Assembly: GCA_022828595.1 (NCBI GenBank) | Contig: JAKGHH010000005.1 | Location: forward strand, 23,139,875 to 23,203,874 | Source of the DNA: Nelumbo lutea | Lineage: Eukaryota; Streptophyta; Magnoliopsida; Proteales; Nelumbonaceae | Reading direction: 5' to 3' | DNA length: 64,000 bases | Part shown: in pieces, positions 59,590 to 64,000 of the stretch | How the letters are laid out: each line of letters starts with the position of its first letter | Position numbering within the stretch: the stretch's first letter is position 1 | Notes under the pieces: model-generated | The model's input: the letters and a program-made list of their open reading frames with translations, nothing else | Database searches by the model: none | What the model was told of the DNA's origin: nothing | Translations under genes and position numbers: made by a program

Positions 59590-61000
59590 CGAGTGGTCTC
59601 ATAGATCCTTAGCCTGAGCAATGGCTCCGGTGTTGTCACACAACAGTAGATTGGGTGATGTGTTCGATGGAACTACTCCTAATTCTTGAATAAACTTCTT
59701 CATCCAAATGGCTTCCTTGGCAGCTTCACTTGCGGCATTGTATTTGGCCTTGATTATGAAATTTGTAGTCGACCCCTGTTTGTTGCCCTTCCAGTTGACT
59801 GCACAAGACCCCGTCGTGAAGATGTAACCAGATGTAGGCTTTCCATCATCTGCATTTGAGTGGAAATCTGCATCAGTATACCCCTGGATCTGTAGTGAAC
59901 AACCATTGAATTCCAAACAAAACTCTTTTATCATTCTAAGGTATTTTAGTATGTGTCTCACAGTTGTCCAGTGCTCCTGACCTGGGTTATAGTAAAACCC
60001 ACTGCTTGAGCAATGTTAGGCTGAGTGCATAGCATGGCATACATGGTGCTCCCTATGGCTGACGCATAGGGAGTCTCTCTCATGCCTTCAATCTCCTCGG
60101 GATTCTTGGGAGACATGCCCTTGGAGAGAATGACTCTGTGCCTGAAAGGAACATTTCCTTTCTTAGAGTTCTCCATACTGTATCTTTTGACCATCTTGTC
60201 AATGTAAGTAGACTAGGATAATCATATTATCCTCTTTGATTTATCTCTATAGGGTCGAAGTCCCAAGATGTAGGAGGCTTCTCCAAGATCCTTCTTAGAT
60301 AATTGTTGTGAAAGCCACACTTCCACTGTAGTTAACATTCCTACATCATTCCTAATGACTAGAATGTCATCTACATACAGAACCAAGAACGTAACCTTAT
60401 CTCCCACTATCTTCTTGTAAATATAGGGCTCATCTGGATTTGTAGTGAACAACCATTGAATACCAGACAAAACTCTTTTATCCTTTGAAGGTATTTTAGT
60501 ATGTGTCTTACAACTGTCTAGTGCTCTTGACCTGGGTTAGAGTAAAACCTACTTACCACACTCACTGCTTGAGCAATGTCAGGTTGAGTGCACAGCATGG
60601 CATATATGATGCTCCCTATGGCCGACGCATAGGGAGACTCTCTCATAACTTCAATCTCCTCGGGATTCTTAGGAGACATGCCCTTGGAGAGAATGACTCC
60701 ATGCCTGAAAGAAACATTTCCTTTCTTGGAGTTCTCCATACTGTATCTTTTGACCATCTTGTCAATGTAAGTAGATTGGGATAATCCTATTATCTTCTTT
60801 GATCTATCTCTATAGAGTCGAAGTCCCAAGATGTAGGAGGCTTCTCCAAGATCCTTCTTGGATAATTGCTGTGAAAGCCACACTTCCACTGTAGTTAACA
60901 TTCCTACATCATTTCCAATGACTAGAATGTCATCTACATACAGAACCAAGAACGTAACCTTATCCCCTACTGTCTTCCTGTAAATACAGGGCTCATTTAG
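59590..61000 (-). pseudogene. Copia-4 RNase H and RT C-terminal remnants, duplicated
   Basis: Minus frames: 59599-59961 (RNase H, GYTDADFHSN, KAKYNAASEAAKEAIWMKK, LLCDNTGAIA), 59958-60194, 60222-60470 (LVLYVDDILVI) and 60518-60949 (a second LYVDDILVI copy through GSIIYAMLCTQPDIAQAVSVVSR). The segment is present twice in direct orientation: about 59888-60437 and 60438-60995, period 550-562 bp. Confidence 0.85.
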
Positions 61001-62640
61001 ATTTTGCTCAAAGTCAAACTACTTGACCGTAGAGTCAAACCAGATGTTCTAGCTCCTAAAAGCTTGCTTAAGTCTATATATGGATCAATTAAGTTTACAC
61101 ACCATGTGTTCCTAACCTGTAGCAATGAACCCTTGTGGTTGTTGCATGTAGATATCTTTAGTAAGATCTCCATTTAGGAACACAATTTTGACATTGATTT
61201 GCCAAATCTCATAATCATGGTATGCTGCTACAGCTAGTAGGATCCTAATAGACTTAAGCATGGCCTGGGTTGACCTTCTAGGTTGGTTATTATCTGGAGC
61301 TTGTGGGACATCTCCCACTACCCCTAGGCTCTCCTCATCAACAACACTTTCCTGATGAAGATTGTCCAGGATATAATCTTCCTCTAGGAAGTAGACATTT
61401 TGACTACAAAACACCTTTTGTTCTTTCAGATCATAGAATAAGTAACCTACAGAGCTTTTGGGGTAACCTACAAATAGGCAACGACTGGTTTTGGGTCTTA
61501 ATTTGTCCACACTTCTTCTTTTAACATGTGCCAGACACCCCTAAATCTTCAAGTGTCTTACACTTGGTTTCTTATCAATCCATAGCTCATATGGAGTCTT
61601 AGGAACGGATTTGGTTGGAACCCAGTTAAGCACGTAAATCGTAGTCTCTAATGCAAAACCCCAAAAGGATAGGTAACTCTGAGTGGATGAGAAGTGAACA
61701 TACCATATCCAATAGAGTCCAATTTCTCCTTTCTAATACACTGTTTAATTGTGGTGTTGTAGGAGGAGCGAGTTGTGATATAATCCCATTATCATTCAAG
61801 TAGTCCCTGAATTCGTCGGATAGATATATGCCTCCTCGATCTGATCGAAGGGCCTTAATTTGTCTCCCCAACTATTTCTTGACCTCTTGTCTGAACTCCT
61901 TGAAGTTTTCAAAGGATTTAGACTCATGTCTCATTAGGTACACATAACCATATCGTGAGAAGTCTTCACTGAATGTTATAAAATAAACGTGCTAGTTACG
62001 TGTCCTAACATTCATGGGACCACATACATTAGTGTGTATAAGGTCAATTGTGCCTGTAGATCTTTCAGGCTTACCTGTAAATGGTCATTTCTTTATCTTA
62101 CCCTGAAGGCAAGGCTCATAGGTTGGGAGATCTTCTACAGTTAGAAAATCCAAAGGACCAACCTTTACCAAGCTTGTGATACGATCTATATTAATGTAGC
62201 CAAGTCGGTAATGCCACAGGCACGTAGGATTAACTACATCACAAGTTCTCTTCTTGGGGATTAGTTCCAACATAGTTTCAGTTAAGTTTGTTTCTAGAGA
62301 AGGAATGGAGAACATAGAGACCATTCTCAAGTTCTTTGTATGCGAGGAATTTGTTATTCCGTTTAATAGTAATCACATTACTGAACAAAATAGAATAACC
62401 ATTTTAATGCACAATTTTGAAACTGAAACCAAATTTCATCTAAGTGTAGGTACATAGAGACAATCTTTAAATATAATAATTCCTTCTCTGAAAACTAATT
62501 CTACAGTTCCTATGGTTGTATCCCCAAGTAGAGCTTAACTTCTCCGTCACTCAGTCTTTTGCTTGTCTTGAACCCCTGCAATGTGTTACATGCATGAGTA
62601 GAAGCTCTAGAGTCAATACACCCAAGAAGCAGAATGACCG
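61001..62640 (-). pseudogene. Copia-4 RT start, integrase and protease remnants
   Basis: Minus frame 61510-61112 runs from CLFVGYPKSSVGYLFYDLKE to RRSTQ and then directly AMLKSIRILLAVAAYHDYE, so about 100 residues of the RT start are deleted near 61262. Frame 61871-61626 has the integrase piece ALRSDRGGIYLSDEF...ERRN. Frame 62330-62085 has LWHYRLGYINID and CEPCLQGK (reads YEPCLQGK). A decayed protease region follows to about 62620. Confidence 0.83.
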
Positions 62641-63345
62641 ACAAATTGGTCTCTATGACAAAACATTCAAAACTACCTTGCTTCTTAGTCTTTAGATACT
62701 AAGAAAAATTACTCTTCCAGTGGCCAGTCTACTTACAAAAGTGACAGGCATCCATGTCTTGTCTTTCTTTTGCCTTTTTTTAAGGATTTTTCTTTGCCTT
62801 CCTCCTTTTCTTACCTGAACTGCAACTTTCAACAAGCATGGCTATCAGTTTGTCATTCTTAATCAGTTCTTCAACCCTCTGCAACATATTGTTGAGTCTT
62901 GAAGGCTAACATTTAGCTTATTCATGTTATAGTTCATAATAAACTGATTCAAAGAGGGAGGCAAAGAGTTTAGGATGGCATCAACTTTGGTGACATGATC
63001 AAGCCCTGACCTGAGAGCCTCTAGTTCATTGATGTTGTCCATCATTTTAGACAATGGTCATGAACCATTTGGCTCTCAATTCATTGATGTTGTCGAGTAG
63101 AATGATTCTACTCTTGATACATCATCCTCAGACTATCCAGGATATCCTTGGACTTCCCATTCTTGATATTCCTTCCTACGGGCCTCAGAAGCCCTATCAC
63201 TTGGATGATCCGGAGTAGGGTTTTTAGAAACCTTGTCTAATTTCTCGGACATTAATACCAGCAAAAGTTTATAGAACCAGTCAACATAATTTGGGCCCTT
63301 AAGCTTGTTATCGTCCTACAATTTGGCGAACAGTTTGTTTGCCAT
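62641..63345 (-). pseudogene. Copia-4 gag remnant
   Basis: ATG at 63343-63345 opens MANKLFAKL, which lacks the stop seen in copia-1 and copia-3. Later NELEALRSGLDHVTKVDAILNSLPPSLNQFIMNYNMNKLN (63054-62863). A gap near 63090-63150 removes part of the middle. Knuckle wording survives near 62720-62760. Confidence 0.8.
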
Positions 63346-64000
63346 TTCTTATAAAGGAAAGGTAGATTATTAGTCCACAATGTAAATTGATTCATGTTAA
63401 CTACATAGAATCAGCTTTTAATCTCTGTTCCGTTTCCATGTGTTCATCTCTAAGATTTCTCTCCTATCTCAATGAAAAAGACTGTGATGCATGTCTCTGG
63501 AAATGTGGGAAACCACATACAGTGCATGGAGCCAACTGTTTTAGCTACATAACCCCACCACCTTCTGTAAAGGATCATATCCACTCATCTTATGAGATTT
63601 CCCTTTGGCCTCAGTCAGACAAGGTTCATTGCCATTTTAGGTTAAACCTTTCTGTCCAGTAAGTGGTAACCCATCATATTCATGAATGCCAAGGTACCGT
63701 GAGAGAGTCTTCCATTTTAGGATAGGCCCCTCCATCATTGGTCTATGGCACCCCTATCATCTTATGAAACAACTAAACAGACTCACAACAAATGGATAAA
63801 TCAATTTTATGGTGCATCTCCTCGTTACTAATAAGCCCGTCTTCATGCTAATGATAGATGGCCTTTAGAAAGTTCATCATATGAATCTCCCTATCACATG
63901 CACTTATATTTTGCTGGAGGGAATGAGTAATTATGCACTAGTTCTTATTTAGATCAAACTGAAGTGGCTCCCATTGACTTTTTCAAAGTTAGATTTAGAT
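63346..64000 (-). other. Copia-4 leader, cut by window end
   Basis: Matches the copia-1 leader at 40279-40960. The frame at 63387-63662 recurs in the other copies as a shared non-coding leader and is not a supported gene. Confidence 0.75.

Larger units (their letters stand above)
49741..64000 (-). mobile_element. Copia-4: minus-strand Ty1/copia element, incomplete in window
   Basis: 3' LTR at 49741-50758 and 58658-59389 (split by a gypsy insertion), polypurine tract (minus, 59390-59400), pol remnants 59590-62640, gag about 62700-63345 and part of the leader to the window end. Its 5' LTR lies to the right of the window. It was inserted into RT of copia-3; the exact left border (49735-49741) is unclear because the LTR end has a small deletion. 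Confidence 0.88.

Overview
The window is nuclear DNA from a flowering plant, probably a eudicot with a repeat-rich genome. The evidence is plant-type LTR retrotransposons primed by tRNA-Asp, tRNA-Arg and initiator tRNA-Met, plant Helitrons and hAT elements, and one intron-containing gene of the plant MES esterase family. There are no bacterial operons, CRISPR arrays, rRNA genes or recognisable tRNA genes. I worked by reading only, so boundaries marked approximate could move by a few bases to tens of bases.

Layout. 1-10756: a young Ty3/gypsy Athila-lineage retrotransposon on the + strand whose 5' LTR is cut by the window edge. Its Gag-PR-RT-RH-INT frame is intact except for one shift in an A/G run near 5390. 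It sits in an older copia fragment (10757-10838). 10839-14670: intergenic DNA with a 493-bp non-autonomous hAT element carrying a perfect 8-bp target duplication, a CACTA-type terminus, and degenerate tandem repeats. 14924-20556: the only convincing host gene, a five-exon methylesterase of the MES14/MES15 type (345 residues). 21783-28181: AT-rich cluster of four related Helitron copies, two of which carry the same nested hAT element.

28182-64000 is a stack of nested retrotransposons. A copia LTR end with primer site (to 29549) is followed by a copia LTR fragment (29608-30873), then a Tat-lineage LTR, primer site and 21-bp satellite array (30874-34269). A + strand copia element (copia-3) begins at 34270. 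Its 5' LTR is split by a complete minus-strand copia element of the same family (copia-1, 34619-43905, 5-bp duplication GGGCA). Its pol is cut at about 49740 by another minus-strand copia element (copia-4), which runs off the window. The 3' LTR of copia-4 is itself split by a non-autonomous gag-protease gypsy element (50759-58657).

Inferred order of events: copia-3 is older than copia-1 and copia-4, and copia-4 is older than the gypsy insertion. The 4 differences between the Athila LTRs over 938 bp make Athila the youngest element here. No novel gene system stands out. The most interesting signals are a hairpin-plus-polypurine module present twice in the Athila element with different but perfectly paired stems, a possible leader intron in both gypsy elements, a satellite-like array inside a Tat element, and a palindrome of about 12 kb made by opposed copia copies.
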